Assembly (NCBI GenBank): GCA_030460725.1
Contig: JAKECL010000109.1
Location: 1-6,683 of the forward strand
Reading direction: 5' to 3'
DNA: 6,683 nucleotides
Source: Propionibacterium sp.
Lineage (GTDB): Bacteria; Actinomycetota; Actinomycetes; Actinomycetales; Actinomycetaceae
The notes beneath the pieces were generated by a model, which saw nothing but the letters and a program-made list of their open reading frames with translations, ran no database searches and was not told the DNA's origin. Every line of letters starts with the position of its first letter. Position 1 is the first letter of the stretch. The position numbers and the translations under genes are program-made. This document shows, in pieces, positions 6,631 to 6,683 of this stretch.

Positions 6631-6683
6631 GTGCCACACAGTGGCATGACAGGGTTCGTCCACCCGGGTGGACGACGACGCGC
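6631..6683 (+). CDS. Possible start of the next gene, cut by the window end
   Basis: From GTG 6631 the frame is open to the window end and would encode about 17 residues (VPHSGMTGFVHPGGRRR). An in-frame ATG lies at 6646. GTG 6631 sits at the predicted start point of the upstream promoter, so it could be a leaderless start. No Shine-Dalgarno sequence precedes either codon. The short peptide matches no family I recognise, and the two palindromes inside it argue that this may instead be an untranslated leader with the true start further on. Confidence 0.2.
   Translation, partial: MPHSGMTGFVHPGGRRR
6632..6646. repeat. 15-bp inverted repeat at the predicted transcript start
   Basis: TGCCAC (6632-6637) and GTGGCA (6641-6646) are perfect inverted arms around the three-base centre ACA. 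The repeat begins one or two bases after the predicted transcript start. It could be an operator half-site pair for a dimeric regulator, or a short RNA hairpin at the 5' end of the message. Confidence 0.6.
6656..6675. repeat. Perfect 20-bp palindrome
   Basis: TCGTCCACCC (6656-6665) is followed directly by its reverse complement GGGTGGACGA (6666-6675), with no spacer. It lies about 26 bases after the predicted transcript start. A perfect ten-base arm is unlikely by chance even at this GC content. It may be a regulator binding site or a strong stem in a leader RNA. No T-run follows within the window, so a terminator cannot be judged. Confidence 0.75.

Noticed and set aside
4232..6637. An 801-codon open frame on the minus strand covering all of rel.
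   Set aside because: It is in exact codon register with rel, so it would be interrupted only by TTA, CTA or TCA codons in rel, which are rare at this GC content. Its translation is His/Gly/Val/Leu-rich with no recognisable domain. It is a shadow of rel.
1..6683. Search for CRISPR arrays, tRNA or rRNA genes, insertion sequences, attachment sites or phage genes.
   Set aside because: None seen. The only tandem repeat is the coding one in secD, all five genes are intact housekeeping genes, and base composition appears even throughout.

Overview
This is a high-GC window with a compact, all-plus-strand gene cluster in the order yajC - secD - secF - apt - rel. That order is well known from Actinomycetota; for example, Streptomyces has secD-secF-apt-relA. 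The SecD and SecF membrane motifs are of the actinobacterial type (TAD-S in SecD, GYSLYDTVVVFD in SecF), and rel contains no TTA, CTA or TCA codons in its 774-codon frame. An actinobacterium is therefore near certain. A member of the Actinomycetaceae or a relative is my guess only.

Layout. Positions 1-193 are intergenic. They hold a GC-rich hairpin at the window edge, which may end an upstream gene that is not visible, and a SigA-like promoter that should drive the cluster. yajC (194-592) encodes the small Sec accessory membrane protein. secD (633-2561) and secF (2558-3661) encode the two RND-type halves of the proton-driven SecDF translocation motor. apt (3658-4197) encodes adenine phosphoribosyltransferase. 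rel (4235-6559) encodes the bifunctional (p)ppGpp synthetase/hydrolase. secD/secF and secF/apt each overlap by the four bases ATGA, so they are probably translationally coupled. The 37-bp apt-rel gap has no Shine-Dalgarno sequence but has a TATCAT -10-like box whose expected start point is the A of the rel ATG, so rel may also be read as a leaderless mRNA. Positions 6560-6683 hold a second promoter like the one before yajC, followed by two tight inverted repeats. These probably precede the next gene, which is cut off by the window end.

How the genes work together. YajC and SecDF assist late steps of SecYEG-dependent export. Apt makes AMP from adenine and PRPP, and Rel controls (p)ppGpp, which in turn is known to act on purine metabolism. 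The link between export and purine/stringent control is one of gene order and cotranscription; the sequence gives no evidence of a physical complex.

Overall this is a conserved housekeeping locus, and I do not see a new biological system in it. The points worth a second look are a possible leaderless rel promoter, a perfect 20-bp palindrome plus a 15-bp inverted repeat after rel, a tandem repeat and a calcium-loop-like motif in the SecD extracytoplasmic domain, and a lone pair of cysteines in that same domain.
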